Shown: one piece after another, positions 17,801-25,682 of the stretch
Numbering within the stretch: position 1 is the first letter of the stretch
Layout of the letters: each line of letters begins with the position of its first letter
Assembly (NCBI RefSeq): GCF_037997115.1
Contig: NZ_CP150484.1
Coordinates: 2,835,214 to 2,878,101 of the forward strand
DNA from: Amycolatopsis coloradensis
GTDB taxonomy: Bacteria; Actinomycetota; Actinomycetes; Mycobacteriales; Pseudonocardiaceae
Length of the DNA stretch: 42,888 nt
Direction of reading: 5' to 3'
Notes under the pieces: model-generated
Seen by the model: only the letters and a program-made list of their open reading frames with translations
Databases searched by the model: none
What the model was told of the DNA's origin: nothing
Program-made: the position numbers and the translations under genes

Positions 17801-17902
17801 CAGGACGGCCAGCAGGGCGCGCTGGTGATCGCCGCGCGGCGTCGTGCGCCGCCCGGGCGGACTCTCGATCGTCAGCGGTCCGAGCACGCCGAATCGCGGC
17901 AC
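14894..17902 (-). CDS. AfsR/SARP-family regulator (BTAD-NB-ARC-TPR)
   Basis: A large transcription activator of about 1002 residues. It begins with an OmpR-type winged helix (about 1-90, FGVLGPL... RALLAVLLLNAN) and a bacterial transcriptional activation domain (about 95-240). Next comes an NB-ARC ATPase with P-loop TGEPGAGKST, Walker B RRVLVVLDDA and GNLPLALRIAG. The last 350 residues or so are TPR-type helices. This is the AfsR architecture, which often switches on secondary metabolism, but no biosynthetic cluster is visible nearby, so the target is unknown. GTG 17902 is preferred over GTG 17908 for its 5-base distance from GGGGAGG. It is divergent from the cation transporter gene, with about 140 bases between. 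Confidence 0.92.
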   Translation of the reverse strand: MPRFGVLGPLTIESPPGRRTTPRGDHQRALLAVLLLNANSSVPVDALVETLWPDTPPKSYSSNLHTYVSRLRARFEGLEIARDPHGYRLVVEPADLDLLSFREAVAAGKAAARAGDPAAAAGHYRRALAEWRGPVLSGLHVPRLDADIARLESERLAAFEDCVDAELSDGRHGELTGELQAMITEHPLRERLAAQLMIALHRAGRQADSLAVHRDLRATLVEELGVEPGAEVRRVHAAVLRGEDPVPPAKAAPVFPICQLPPDIADLAGRESEIAKLSALLGEATRVPVAVITGEPGAGKSTLAVSTAHRLRRSFPDGQLFVPLAGASDPRELADVLGDLLRALGVTGPAIPDDVEARAAVYRGRLADRRVLVVLDDAASPEQVRALLPGTPGSAVLITSRQRLSGLAGADRLHLAPLSGAEAMTLLARLAGRDRVGAERADAERIAKACGNLPLALRIAGSRLAMRPGLPLGKLAGKLEDEVSRLDELQVSDLQVRGSIALSYQALSPAARRAFRLIGRCRTLDLPAWAVSTLIDSAGSENADEAIDELVEASLLEATGLDPTGEQRFRVHDLVRVFATELGRALETHAERVATVAKVSDAALCLADTAARRLPRTVPMPLSDHDVPAQPLADELVERLLRDPGTWFSVERANLVTAVSSLCAVGWRRKALRILERLSAYLYLHSHYTDMRTAYETLRDAAREAGDRHIVVIAEANLAVLLHVRGEYELAAEGYRECSKELAELGDISAQAWVETNLARCLVGLGRAGESLHAATQARELSTVEESGAYARQAESAALHRLGKISEALEIDRRSLAHARERGDERQLGVALQGLSWSLMLDGRPEEALATIEESVRVLRRTTAKSALAKSLRTQGAILAGAGRRDDAVKAYENARRLAGALEERPRELSCTRAIAASWIGDGRADRAIPVLRQCLDEFRAMGGKPATALTLHVLRRAYEAVGETKAAEAAGEEAKRLEVPHDANASTLVRLLLSLTEPAPA

Positions 17903-18045
17903 GGGCACCTCCCCAGGTCATGAGAGGGGCGAGACTAGCGAGGAGGCCCGACAATTCTGTGACCTGTCCCGCCCGCCGTGTCCGGGCGCATCCGCACTGC
18001 TAGCCTTCGAACCCGGCATATCGGGACACCATTGGGGAGTTGCAC

Positions 18046-18960
18046 GTGTCTGCAGGTGGCGGAACCAAGGCGATCATCGCCGCGCTCGTGGCGAACGCCG
18101 GAATCGCGGCCGCGAAGTTCACCGGCTTCCTCATCACGGGGTCGTCTTCGATGCTGGCCGAGTCCGTGCACTCGCTCGCGGACACCTCGAACCAGGGGCT
18201 CCTGCTGCTGGGCCAGAAGACCTCGCAGCGCAAGGCGACCCGCACCCACCCGTTCGGCTTCGGGCGGGACCGGTACTTCTACTCGTTCATCGTCGCGCTG
18301 ATGCTGTTCAGCCTCGGCTCGGTGTTCGCGCTGTACGAGGGCATCCACAAGATCTCGCATCCCGAAGAACTGACCTCGCCGCTGGTGGCGGTCGGCATCC
18401 TGGTGGTCGCGATCGGACTGGAGTGCTACAGCTTCTACACCGCGATCCAGGAGTCGAAGAAGATCAAGGGCGACGCGGGCTGGTGGGCCTTCATCCGCCA
18501 GGCCAAGACGCCGGAGCTGCCGGTGGTGCTGCTGGAGGACGCGGGCGCGTTGCTCGGTCTGATCTTCGCGCTCGCGGGTGTCGGGCTCTCGGTGATCACG
18601 GGCGACCCGGTGTGGGATGGCATCGGCACCGTGACGATCGGTGTGCTGCTCGGCATCATCGCGATCATCCTGATCATCGAGATGAAGAGCCTGCTGATCG
18701 GCGAGGGCGCCTCCGAAACCGACCTCGACGTGATCGTCGACGAACTCGCCGCGGGCAAGGTCGAGCGGGTCATCCACATCCGGACGCTGTACATCGGACC
18801 GGACGAGATGCTGGTGGCCGCGAAGCTGGCGCTGGTGCCTGGGCTGGAGACCGCCGACGTCGCGCAAGCCATCGACGACGCCGAAGCGCGTGTGCGGGCG
18901 AAGGTGCCGACGGCGAAGCTGATTTACCTGGAGCCGGACCTGGACCGCGCGCTGGTCTGA
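18046..18960 (+). CDS. Cation diffusion facilitator (SLC30A9-like)
   Basis: Membrane protein of 304 residues predicted to export divalent metal (Zn, Mn or Fe) using a proton gradient. It has about six membrane segments and the first metal site VHSLAD in helix 2 (about residue 45). The second site reads LLEDAGALLG rather than HxxxD. That E-D variant, together with SLADTSNQ, is typical of the ZnT9-like subgroup. The C-terminal cytoplasmic domain (about 215-300) ends in KVPTAKLIYLEPD. GTG 18046 sits 6 bases after GGGGAG, better than the TTG at 18040. A 53-base perfect palindrome follows at 18984-19036. Confidence 0.9.
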   Translation: MSAGGGTKAIIAALVANAGIAAAKFTGFLITGSSSMLAESVHSLADTSNQGLLLLGQKTSQRKATRTHPFGFGRDRYFYSFIVALMLFSLGSVFALYEGIHKISHPEELTSPLVAVGILVVAIGLECYSFYTAIQESKKIKGDAGWWAFIRQAKTPELPVVLLEDAGALLGLIFALAGVGLSVITGDPVWDGIGTVTIGVLLGIIAIILIIEMKSLLIGEGASETDLDVIVDELAAGKVERVIHIRTLYIGPDEMLVAAKLALVPGLETADVAQAIDDAEARVRAKVPTAKLIYLEPDLDRALV

Positions 18961-18983
18961 GCCGGTCTCCGCTCGCTTCACGT

Positions 18984-19036
18984 GCCATGAAAGGTCCTTT
19001 CCTTGCAAATTTTGCAAGGAAAGGACCTTTCATGGC
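18984..19036. repeat. 53-base perfect palindrome (MKGPF family), likely terminator
   Basis: Arms of 26 bases (18984-19009 and 19011-19036) are perfect complements around a single central base. It begins GCCATGAAAGGTCC. Both strands open with ATG and read MKGPFLA..FARKGPFM. It follows the cation transporter gene and precedes the permease gene by about 200 bases. A second member with the same coding pattern is at 25628-25674. Confidence 0.85.
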
Positions 19037-19232
19037 GTTGGCGCGTGGTGCGGCCGGGCCGGGGCGGATGCTCGCTTCCGGAGGCGGGGCCGCGACCGCC
19101 ATCCAGAGTAACCCTCCGTACTCCGGCGATCACCGTCAAGGCCTCCCGGTACTTCGTTGCTCTCCCACCGCGCTGGCGATCCGGGCGGAGGATAGGGTCC
19201 CTTGAACCGCAGTCAGGTGTAGGAGGTCAAGG

Positions 19233-20753
19233 GTGCCCGGAAACGGTCTGTGGCGTACGAAATCCATCGAGCAGTCCATCGCGGACACCGACGAGCCGGG
19301 GACCAAGCTCAGGCGGAACCTGAGCGCGTGGGACCTGACCGTCTTCGGGGTCGCCGTCGTCATCGGTGCCGGTATCTTCACCCTCACCGCGCGGACGGCC
19401 GGTGACTTCGCGGGGCCGTCGGTCTCACTCGCCTTCGTGTTCGCGGCCATCGCCTGTGCACTGGCCGCCCTCTGTTACGCGGAATTCGCGTCGACCGTCC
19501 CGGTGGCCGGGAGCGCGTACACGTTCTCCTACGCCACGTTCGGCGAGTTCATGGCGTGGATCATCGGCTGGGACCTCATCCTGGAGCTCGCGGTCGGCGC
19601 GGCCGCGGTGTCGAAGGGCTGGTCCGCCTACCTCGAAACCGTGCTCTCCTACATCTTCGGCAAGGGCACGAAGACGACGTTCGAGCTCGGCCCGATCCCG
19701 GTCGACTGGGGAGCCTTGCTCGTGGTGCTGGTACTCGCGACGCTGCTCGCCGTCGGCACGAAGCTGTCTTCGCGGTTCTCCATGGTGATCACCGGGATCA
19801 AGGTCGCGGTGGTGCTGTTCGTGATCGTGCTGGGCATCTTCTACATCAAGGGGTCGAACTACACCCCGTTCGTCCCGGACGCCCAGCCCGCCGCGGAGTC
19901 GGCGTCGACCGGCGTCGACCAGTCGCTGTTCTCGCTGATCGCCGGTGGCGGCAGCAGCGCGTTCGGCGTCTTCGGCCTGCTGGCCGCCGCGTCGCTGGTG
20001 TTCTTCGCGTTCATCGGGTTCGACATCGTCGCGACCACCGCCGAGGAGACCCGCAACCCGCAGAAGGCCGTGCCCCGCGGCATCTTCGGCTCGCTCGCCA
20101 TCGTCACGGTGCTGTACGTCGCCGTGTCGCTCGTGGTCGTCGGCATGGTGAACTACAAGGAGCTCGCCACCACGGCGGGTGACGGCGGCAAGAAGACGCT
20201 CGCGTCCGCGTTCGCGGCCAACGGCGTCGACTGGGCGGCCAACATCATCTCCGTCGGTGCCCTCGCCGGTCTGACGACCGTCGTCATGGTGCTGATGCTC
20301 GGCCAGATCCGGATCATCTTCGCGATGTCGCGTGACGGCCTGATGCCGCGCGGCCTGGCGAAGACCGGCTCGAACGGGACCCCGAAGCGCGCGACCATCG
20401 TCGTCGGCGGCCTGGTCGCGGTCGCGGCGACTTTCTTCCCGGCGGACAAGCTCGAGGAAATGGTCAACGTCGGGACGCTGTTCGCCTTCGTGCTGGTTTC
20501 GGCGGGCGTGCTGGTGCTGCGCAAGACCCGGCCCGATCTGCCCCGCGCCTTCCGGGTGCCGTGGGTTCCGGTGATCCCGATCCTGGCGATCGTCGCCTGC
20601 CTGTGGCTGATGCTGAACCTGACCGTGCTCACGTGGCTGCGCTTCCTGGCGTGGATGGCGCTGGGCGTCGTCATCTACTTCGCCTACAGCCGCCGCCGAT
20701 CATTGCTCGGCAAGCAGGACAAGGGCGAGGTGCCGACGTCCGTTTCGGACTGA
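19233..20753 (+). CDS. APC-family amino-acid permease (cationic amino-acid transporter type, Rv3253c position)
   Basis: Integral membrane transporter of 506 residues with about 12 to 14 helices. Helix 1 carries GVAVVIGAGIFTL, the APC substrate-binding unwound region. Helix 3 has YAEFASTVPVAGSAYTFSY, and helix 6 has FFAFIGFDIVATTAEET. These are signatures of the CAT/YhdG branch, suggesting lysine/arginine or general amino-acid uptake. GTG 19233 has GGAGG 6 bases upstream. A mycobacterial permease (Rv3253c) stands between manA and sahH in the same way, so this gene belongs to the conserved backbone. A strong terminator follows at 20769-20804. Confidence 0.92.
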   Translation: MPGNGLWRTKSIEQSIADTDEPGTKLRRNLSAWDLTVFGVAVVIGAGIFTLTARTAGDFAGPSVSLAFVFAAIACALAALCYAEFASTVPVAGSAYTFSYATFGEFMAWIIGWDLILELAVGAAAVSKGWSAYLETVLSYIFGKGTKTTFELGPIPVDWGALLVVLVLATLLAVGTKLSSRFSMVITGIKVAVVLFVIVLGIFYIKGSNYTPFVPDAQPAAESASTGVDQSLFSLIAGGGSSAFGVFGLLAAASLVFFAFIGFDIVATTAEETRNPQKAVPRGIFGSLAIVTVLYVAVSLVVVGMVNYKELATTAGDGGKKTLASAFAANGVDWAANIISVGALAGLTTVVMVLMLGQIRIIFAMSRDGLMPRGLAKTGSNGTPKRATIVVGGLVAVAATFFPADKLEEMVNVGTLFAFVLVSAGVLVLRKTRPDLPRAFRVPWVPVIPILAIVACLWLMLNLTVLTWLRFLAWMALGVVIYFAYSRRRSLLGKQDKGEVPTSVSD

Positions 20754-20768
20754 TCATTCTCGTTTCGG

Positions 20769-20804
20769 CGGCCCACCATTCCTTTGTGGATGGTGGGCCG
20801 TTTT
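20769..20804 (+). terminator. Rho-independent terminator of the permease gene
   Basis: Perfect 11-base arms CGGCCCACCAT (20769-20779) and ATGGTGGGCCG (20790-20800), a 10-base loop, then TTTT. This is one of the two hairpins in the window that are followed by a T-tract. Confidence 0.85.
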
Positions 20805-21011
20805 CGTGCCAGGGCCGTCCGGTCTCGGAGTGATAACACCCGGGGGTCCCGCTGCCGCCGTAAAATCCGTGTGCGATACCGTCCGGGACCTTGCTTCCCC
20901 CTGATGGGTTAACGCGACTCCTGCAGAAGTACCGCGAGTTGACCGCGTTCCCTCGGAGGTGGCGCCGCGCTTCGCTCGTTTGTCCCCCCGATCGGTACAG
21001 GAGAGCTCCGA

Positions 21012-21716
21012 ATGCAGACCAAGCCCAGACGGCGTGTTCGTTCCGCCGTCACCGTCGTCGCCCTCGCCGCCGTGGCCCTCGTCGGGACCGCGGGCACCGC
21101 CCTCGCGACCCGCAGCGACGACCGCGCGACCCAGGTCGTGAAAGACAACGCCACCACCTGCGAGGGGGCCAAGGTCCCGGGCAAGGTGCTGCCCACCTCG
21201 GACCTGACCTTCACCGGTGGCACACAGCAGGACAAGTACCTCGACATCACCGCGGTCGCCAAGGGCGTCACCGTCACGGCGATCGTGGTCAAGGGCGGCC
21301 ACGGCTACAACGTCTACGTGCCCGGGGAGAAGGGGCTGCCCGAGAACCCGCCGTGGACGCAGCTGCGTTCGCCGCTGAACAAGGGTGACCAGCAGGCGCA
21401 GATCAGCCACTGGTTCGTCTGCGGTGAGAAGACCAAGCCGTCCGAGCCGACGAAGCCGACCGAGCCGACGAAGACCACCACGGCCAAGCCGCCGACGACG
21501 GCCCCGACTTCCCCGGACAAGCCGTCCCAGACGTCGGAAGCCCCCAGCAGCACCACCACCGCCCCGGCCCCCGTGGTCGACGGTAACGGCGGCAACGGCG
21601 GCGGCCTCGCGGACACCGGTTTCGACAACGCCTGGCTGCTGTGGGCCGGTGGCCTGCTGGTCCTGGCCGGTGCCGGCGTCCTGGTCCTGCTGCGCGTGCG
21701 CCGCAAGGCCAACTGA
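21012..21716 (+). CDS. Secreted surface protein with LADTG sorting signal (class E sortase type)
   Basis: A 234-residue exported protein. It has a signal peptide at about 1-35 (basic start, hydrophobic core, cleavage near ALA-TRS). A small domain with two cysteines follows (about 40-140, C at TTCEGAK and FVCGEK), then a Thr/Pro/Lys-rich stalk (about 142-190). It ends with LADTG at 199-203, a hydrophobic helix and RVRRK. The LAxTG motif is the class E sortase signal of high-GC actinobacteria, so it is probably cell-wall linked. No sortase gene lies in the window. ATG 21012 follows AGGAG. The role of the folded domain is unknown. Confidence 0.85.
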   Translation: MQTKPRRRVRSAVTVVALAAVALVGTAGTALATRSDDRATQVVKDNATTCEGAKVPGKVLPTSDLTFTGGTQQDKYLDITAVAKGVTVTAIVVKGGHGYNVYVPGEKGLPENPPWTQLRSPLNKGDQQAQISHWFVCGEKTKPSEPTKPTEPTKTTTAKPPTTAPTSPDKPSQTSEAPSSTTTAPAPVVDGNGGNGGGLADTGFDNAWLLWAGGLLVLAGAGVLVLLRVRRKAN

Positions 21717-21730
21717 AGCTAGCTGACGCC

Positions 21731-21763
21731 TGAAGGCCCTCTTCCTCGCGAAGGGGGCCTTCA
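21731..21763. terminator. Palindrome between convergent genes, overlapping a stop codon
   Basis: Arms TGAAGGCCCTCTT (21731-21743) and 21751-21763 pair with one mismatch around a 7-base loop. The last three bases are the stop codon of the leftward membrane-protein gene. It probably terminates transcription from both sides and shares the TGAAGGCC ends of the palindromes at 1-39 and 40772-40826. Confidence 0.7.
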
Positions 21764-24061
21764 GCGCATCTGCGGGAAGTCCCCGAACAGCGATCCCTGC
21801 TCGCCCCAAGGGTTCTTCGGGCGTGGCCTGCCGAGGCCGGCGGCCATCGCGACGGCGTTGTCCCATTCGGCGTCGACGACGTAGTCCGTGTGCTTGAGGA
21901 CCCCGGGTGCCCAGCGGTGCCGCCCGGTCGGCCCGCGCATCGGGTCGGGCAGCCAGTGGTCGCCGCCGAGGACCAGGACGCCCTGATCGTCGGCCTCGGC
22001 GGCCAGCGGCCCGGTCCCGCCGCCGGGCAGGTAGCCGTCGCCCAGCAGTTTCCCGGCCACCACGCGATGCCGCCACGTCGTGACGCCGCCGCCGAAGATG
22101 TCCGTGCCGCGGCACAGCGCACGCCAGCGGCCGTCGAGGCCTTCGAACAGTCCGGCCAGCTGCGCCTGCGGCAGCATCGCGGGGAAGGCACGCTGGTAAC
22201 CCCATTGCAGCGGTGACCCCGCGGTCAGCAGCCCGACCCGGTCGCGGTCCTCCGGCGGGAGATCGGCGATCACGCGTGCCGCGGCGAGCACGGTCAGCAG
22301 GCTGCCGAGGTTGTATCCGGAAAGCACGACCCTGGTGCCCGGATCGGCCAGATGTTCCTTGACCCGGTCCGCGAGTTCCGGCACGACCTTGAGCGCGTAA
22401 CTCGGCGGAACGGTCGGATGGGCGGCACGCGGCCAGAAGCACACGAGATCCGCCAGCGCGCCGAGGTGACGGCTGCGTTTGGGGGTCGTCGCGGCGGCGA
22501 ACACGACGCGCAGCAGCCCAGCCGCCATCGCGCCCAGCGCGAACACGCCGATCGCGGAGAGAGGCTTGAACCAGCCCGGCAGCGGGCCGAAACCGAAGCG
22601 CAGCACCAGGAGCGCCCCGCCGCCCGCCGCCATCGCCAGCGCCACCGTGAGCGCGAGATGGTGCAGATGCTTGCGTTCCCACGACGCACGCGCCCAGGCA
22701 CTCGCGGCTTCCTCTTCCTGTGCCTTGTCGATCTCCATCAGCGCGACGATCTTCGGGATGCCGCGGCGCAGCCGTCGCAGCGGGACGGCGACCGCGAAGC
22801 CCAGCACACCGAGCACGACGGCGAGCGCGAGACCGGCACCCCACAACACGGTCACCAGGGAGTAGGTGTCGGGCAGCCGGAGGTCGGTCGCGCCGACCAG
22901 CTGCCGCAGCGCGACCGCGAGCCCCGCGCCGAAGCCGCCGCCGAGCAGACCGGCCAGCGCGACGACCGGCGCCGCCGCCCACCCGCCGAGCCACGGCCGC
23001 AGCCGGTGCGGCAGGTGCTTCCACGCCGGCCGTCCGAGCAGGGCCGCCGGGACGAGGATCAGCGCGAACAGCACGGTCACCGCGACCATCGCGGCTCCGA
23101 GCGCCTCGACCGTCCCGTCCGCCCCGCCGAGCCCGCCGCCAGGGAGCCCCGCGGGCAGCGGCGTCCGGCGCACGACGGCGATGCCGACCAGGACGACGGC
23201 GACCCCGATCAGCCCGCCCCGGATCACCGGCCCGGCCGAGAAGCCGACCGTCGAGGCCACCAGCGTGGCGAGGACGAGCGCCAGCGCGCAGATCCAGACG
23301 ATCAGGTCGAACGTCGCGGACGGCAGCCGGAACGGCCCGCCGAGCAACGGAAGCGCGACACAGGTCAAGGCGGCGACGGTGTGGAGGGTGCGCAGGCCGG
23401 GCGTCCGCGGCAGGTCCTGCGGTTGCAGCGGGCTCGAACTGGGGACGCGGTGCAGCCTGTTCCGCGAGCGCCAGTCCGACGACGGGATCCGGTCGAGCAC
23501 GAAGATCAGCGCCAGCAGCGGCAGCACCCCGATCGCCGTCCGCAGCGGCGCGAACTCCCGCAGGAACGACGGCGCGCCTTCGAGACAGGTCGAGCCCGGC
23601 GCGAGGCACTGCGCGGCGAAAAGGTCGAGCGAGACCACCGCGAGCTGGCTGATCAGCAGCATCGTCAGCAGCAGTGACGCCACCCGCAGCAGACCTCGGC
23701 AAACCGCGCCGAGCAGCGCCGCGAACCGCCTGCCCTCCGGGACCGGCGGCAGCATCCAGTGCGCGACGTTCGCCAGCGAGAACGGGAACAGCAGCGCCCA
23801 GGTCGCCTTCGCCGCGCCTCCGGAGGTCATCCCGCTCCACAGGTAGCCTTCGAGGATGCGCGGGATCGAACGGCCGAGCGCGGGCAGCACCGGACCGGGA
23901 GCGGGACGGCGCAGCCGGTCCGACGGCCGGATCAGCCTGCCGATCCCATCGCCCGCGACGTCGACCACCGACGTCGAATCCAGCAGGCTTTCACCGCTCG
24001 TGCCCACTAGCCCGGGTACGCGTATTTCGACGACGCGGGTATCGGGACCCGGCATGACCAC
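21761..24061 (-). CDS. Large multi-spanning membrane protein with alpha/beta-hydrolase-like domain lacking the nucleophile
   Basis: A 766-residue protein. Two hydrophobic blocks form roughly ten to twelve helices: about 95-190 and 240-420, plus a pair near 475-525. The C-terminal 220 residues are soluble and look like an alpha/beta-hydrolase. There is a strand then SGYNLGSLLTVLAA, where a serine elbow (GxSxG) is expected, then LTAGSPLQWGY and a late HTDYVVDAEW. The residue in the nucleophile position is Asn584 (codon 22310-22312), so ordinary esterase or lipase activity is unlikely unless another serine serves. GTG 24061 is the start because GGAGG lies 7 bases upstream. It is divergent from sahH with only 85 bases between. 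Function unknown; the fold call is moderate. Confidence 0.8.
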   Translation of the reverse strand: MVMPGPDTRVVEIRVPGLVGTSGESLLDSTSVVDVAGDGIGRLIRPSDRLRRPAPGPVLPALGRSIPRILEGYLWSGMTSGGAAKATWALLFPFSLANVAHWMLPPVPEGRRFAALLGAVCRGLLRVASLLLTMLLISQLAVVSLDLFAAQCLAPGSTCLEGAPSFLREFAPLRTAIGVLPLLALIFVLDRIPSSDWRSRNRLHRVPSSSPLQPQDLPRTPGLRTLHTVAALTCVALPLLGGPFRLPSATFDLIVWICALALVLATLVASTVGFSAGPVIRGGLIGVAVVLVGIAVVRRTPLPAGLPGGGLGGADGTVEALGAAMVAVTVLFALILVPAALLGRPAWKHLPHRLRPWLGGWAAAPVVALAGLLGGGFGAGLAVALRQLVGATDLRLPDTYSLVTVLWGAGLALAVVLGVLGFAVAVPLRRLRRGIPKIVALMEIDKAQEEEAASAWARASWERKHLHHLALTVALAMAAGGGALLVLRFGFGPLPGWFKPLSAIGVFALGAMAAGLLRVVFAAATTPKRSRHLGALADLVCFWPRAAHPTVPPSYALKVVPELADRVKEHLADPGTRVVLSGYNLGSLLTVLAAARVIADLPPEDRDRVGLLTAGSPLQWGYQRAFPAMLPQAQLAGLFEGLDGRWRALCRGTDIFGGGVTTWRHRVVAGKLLGDGYLPGGGTGPLAAEADDQGVLVLGGDHWLPDPMRGPTGRHRWAPGVLKHTDYVVDAEWDNAVAMAAGLGRPRPKNPWGEQGSLFGDFPQMR

Positions 24062-24146
24062 GGTGAAGCCTCCAAACCGTTTCAGTGGGGACTGAACCGA
24101 CAACGGTACTGTTCCGATGTCATCCAACCTTGGAGGAAGCGCGCAT

Positions 24147-25619
24147 ATGACCCCCGAAAGCGTTGCCAAGCGGCACGACACCCGCAACGGCATCGAGTTC
24201 GCCGTCGCCGATCTCGAGGCCGCCGAGTTCGGCCGCAAGGAGATCCGCCTCGCCGAGCACGAGATGCCGGGCCTGATGGCGCTGCGCCGCGAATACGCCG
24301 AGGTGTATCCCTTGCGGGGAGCCCGCGTTTCGGGCTCGCTGCACATGACGGTACAGACCGCGGTCCTGATCGAAACCCTCGTCGCGCTGGGTGCCGAGGT
24401 GCGCTGGGCCTCCTGCAACATCTTCTCCACCCAGGACCACGCCGCCGCGGCGATCGTCGTCGGCCCGCACGGCACCCCCGAGGAGCCCAAGGGTGTTCCG
24501 GTGTTCGCCTGGAAGGGCGAGTCGCTGGAGGAATACTGGTGGTGCACCGAGCGGATGCTGACCTGGGACGGTGAAGGTCCCAACATGATCCTCGACGACG
24601 GCGGCGACGCCACCATGCTGGTGCACAAGGGAACCGAGTTCGAGAAGGCAGGCGTCGTCCCCTCGCCGGACGAGGACACCTCGGACGAGTTCCGCGTGTT
24701 CCTGCAGCTGCTGAGCGCTTCGGTCGCTGCCGACACGGGCAAATGGACCAAGATCGGTGAAGGCGTCCGCGGGGTCACCGAGGAGACCACCACCGGCGTG
24801 TTGCGGCTCTACCAGCTCGCCGCGGCCGGTGAACTGCTGTTCCCGGCGATCAACGTGAACGACGCGGTGACCAAGTCGAAGTTCGACAACCGCTACGGCA
24901 TCCGGCATTCGCTGATCGACGGCATCAACCGCGGCACCGACGTCCTCATCGGCGGCAAGGTCGCGGTCGTCTGCGGTTACGGCGACGTCGGCAAGGGCGC
25001 CGCGGAATCGCTGCGCGGCCAGGGCGCGCGGGTGATCGTCACCGAGATCGACCCGATCTGCGCGCTGCAGGCGGCGATGGACGGCTACCAGGTCAAGAAG
25101 CTGGAGAACGTCCTCGGCGAGGCCGACATCATCATCACGACCACCGGTAACAAGGATGTCGTGCTCGTCGAGCACATGGCGCGCATGAAGCACCAGGCGA
25201 TCCTCGGCAACATCGGCCACTTCGACAACGAGCTCGACATGGCCGGCCTGCAGCGCTACCCGGGCATCCGGCGCATCACCATCAAGCCGCAGGTCGACGA
25301 GTGGGTCTTCCCTGATGGCAAGAGCATCATCGTGCTGTCCGAGGGCCGCCTGCTGAACCTGGGCAACGCGACCGGGCACCCGTCGTTCGTGATGTCGAAC
25401 AGCTTCTCCAACCAGGTGATCGCGCAGATCGAGCTGTTCACCAAGCACGAGGAGTACGACAAGGAGGTCTTCCGCCTCCCGAAGAAGCTCGACGAGAAGG
25501 TCGCGAAGATCCACCTCGACGCGCTCGGCGGTGAGCTCACGAAGCTGACCAAGGAGCAGGCCGAGTACATCGACGTGGACGTCGAAGGTCCCTTCAAGAC
25601 CGACCACTACCGGTACTGA
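24147..25619 (+). CDS. sahH: Adenosylhomocysteinase SahH
   Basis: NAD-dependent enzyme that splits S-adenosylhomocysteine into adenosine and homocysteine, relieving product inhibition of methyltransferases. At 490 residues it matches the long bacterial form. It carries the NAD loop [14 protein letters not shown] near 275, the active-site stretch [16 protein letters not shown] near 90, and the C-terminal FKTDHYRY. The [13 protein letters not shown] region and the insert after it are typical of the actinobacterial and plant type. ATG 24147 follows GGAGGA by 9 bases; an in-frame ATG 30 bases upstream lies before the ribosome-binding site. Its place between the permease and tmk matches mycobacteria. 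No S-adenosylhomocysteine riboswitch fits in the 85-base leader region. Confidence 0.96.
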   Translation: MTPESVAKRHDTRNGIEFAVADLEAAEFGRKEIRLAEHEMPGLMALRREYAEVYPLRGARVSGSLHMTVQTAVLIETLVALGAEVRWASCNIFSTQDHAAAAIVVGPHGTPEEPKGVPVFAWKGESLEEYWWCTERMLTWDGEGPNMILDDGGDATMLVHKGTEFEKAGVVPSPDEDTSDEFRVFLQLLSASVAADTGKWTKIGEGVRGVTEETTTGVLRLYQLAAAGELLFPAINVNDAVTKSKFDNRYGIRHSLIDGINRGTDVLIGGKVAVVCGYGDVGKGAAESLRGQGARVIVTEIDPICALQAAMDGYQVKKLENVLGEADIIITTTGNKDVVLVEHMARMKHQAILGNIGHFDNELDMAGLQRYPGIRRITIKPQVDEWVFPDGKSIIVLSEGRLLNLGNATGHPSFVMSNSFSNQVIAQIELFTKHEEYDKEVFRLPKKLDEKVAKIHLDALGGELTKLTKEQAEYIDVDVEGPFKTDHYRY

Positions 25620-25627
25620 CGGCTGCC

Positions 25628-25674
25628 ATGAAAGGCCCCTTCATTGCAAAATTCGCAATGAAGGGGCCTTTCAT
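25628..25674. repeat. Palindrome of the MKGPF family between convergent genes
   Basis: Perfect 20-base arms (25628-25647 and 25655-25674) around a 7-base loop, with near-complementary centre. It reads MKGPFIA.FAMKGPF on both strands, like the copy at 18984-19036 with third-base changes. It lies between the ends of sahH and the leftward regulator gene, so it can end both transcripts. Confidence 0.85.
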
Positions 25675-25682
25675 CGCACGCG

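Noticed and set aside
18984..19102. Short peptide genes starting MKGPF
   Set aside because: Both strands of both palindromes open the same way, no ribosome-binding site precedes them, and downstream sequence is unrelated between copies. Treated as a property of the repeat.
20754..23840. Long open frame of about 1000 codons on the minus strand
   Set aside because: It is the shadow of the membrane-protein gene at 21761-24061. Its product is extremely Arg/Ala/Gly/Pro-rich, it runs across a strong terminator and the antisense of the surface-protein gene, and it has no domain.
24062..24146. Possible S-adenosylhomocysteine riboswitch before sahH
   Set aside because: Only 85 bases separate the divergent starts, and no SAH riboswitch core pattern is seen.
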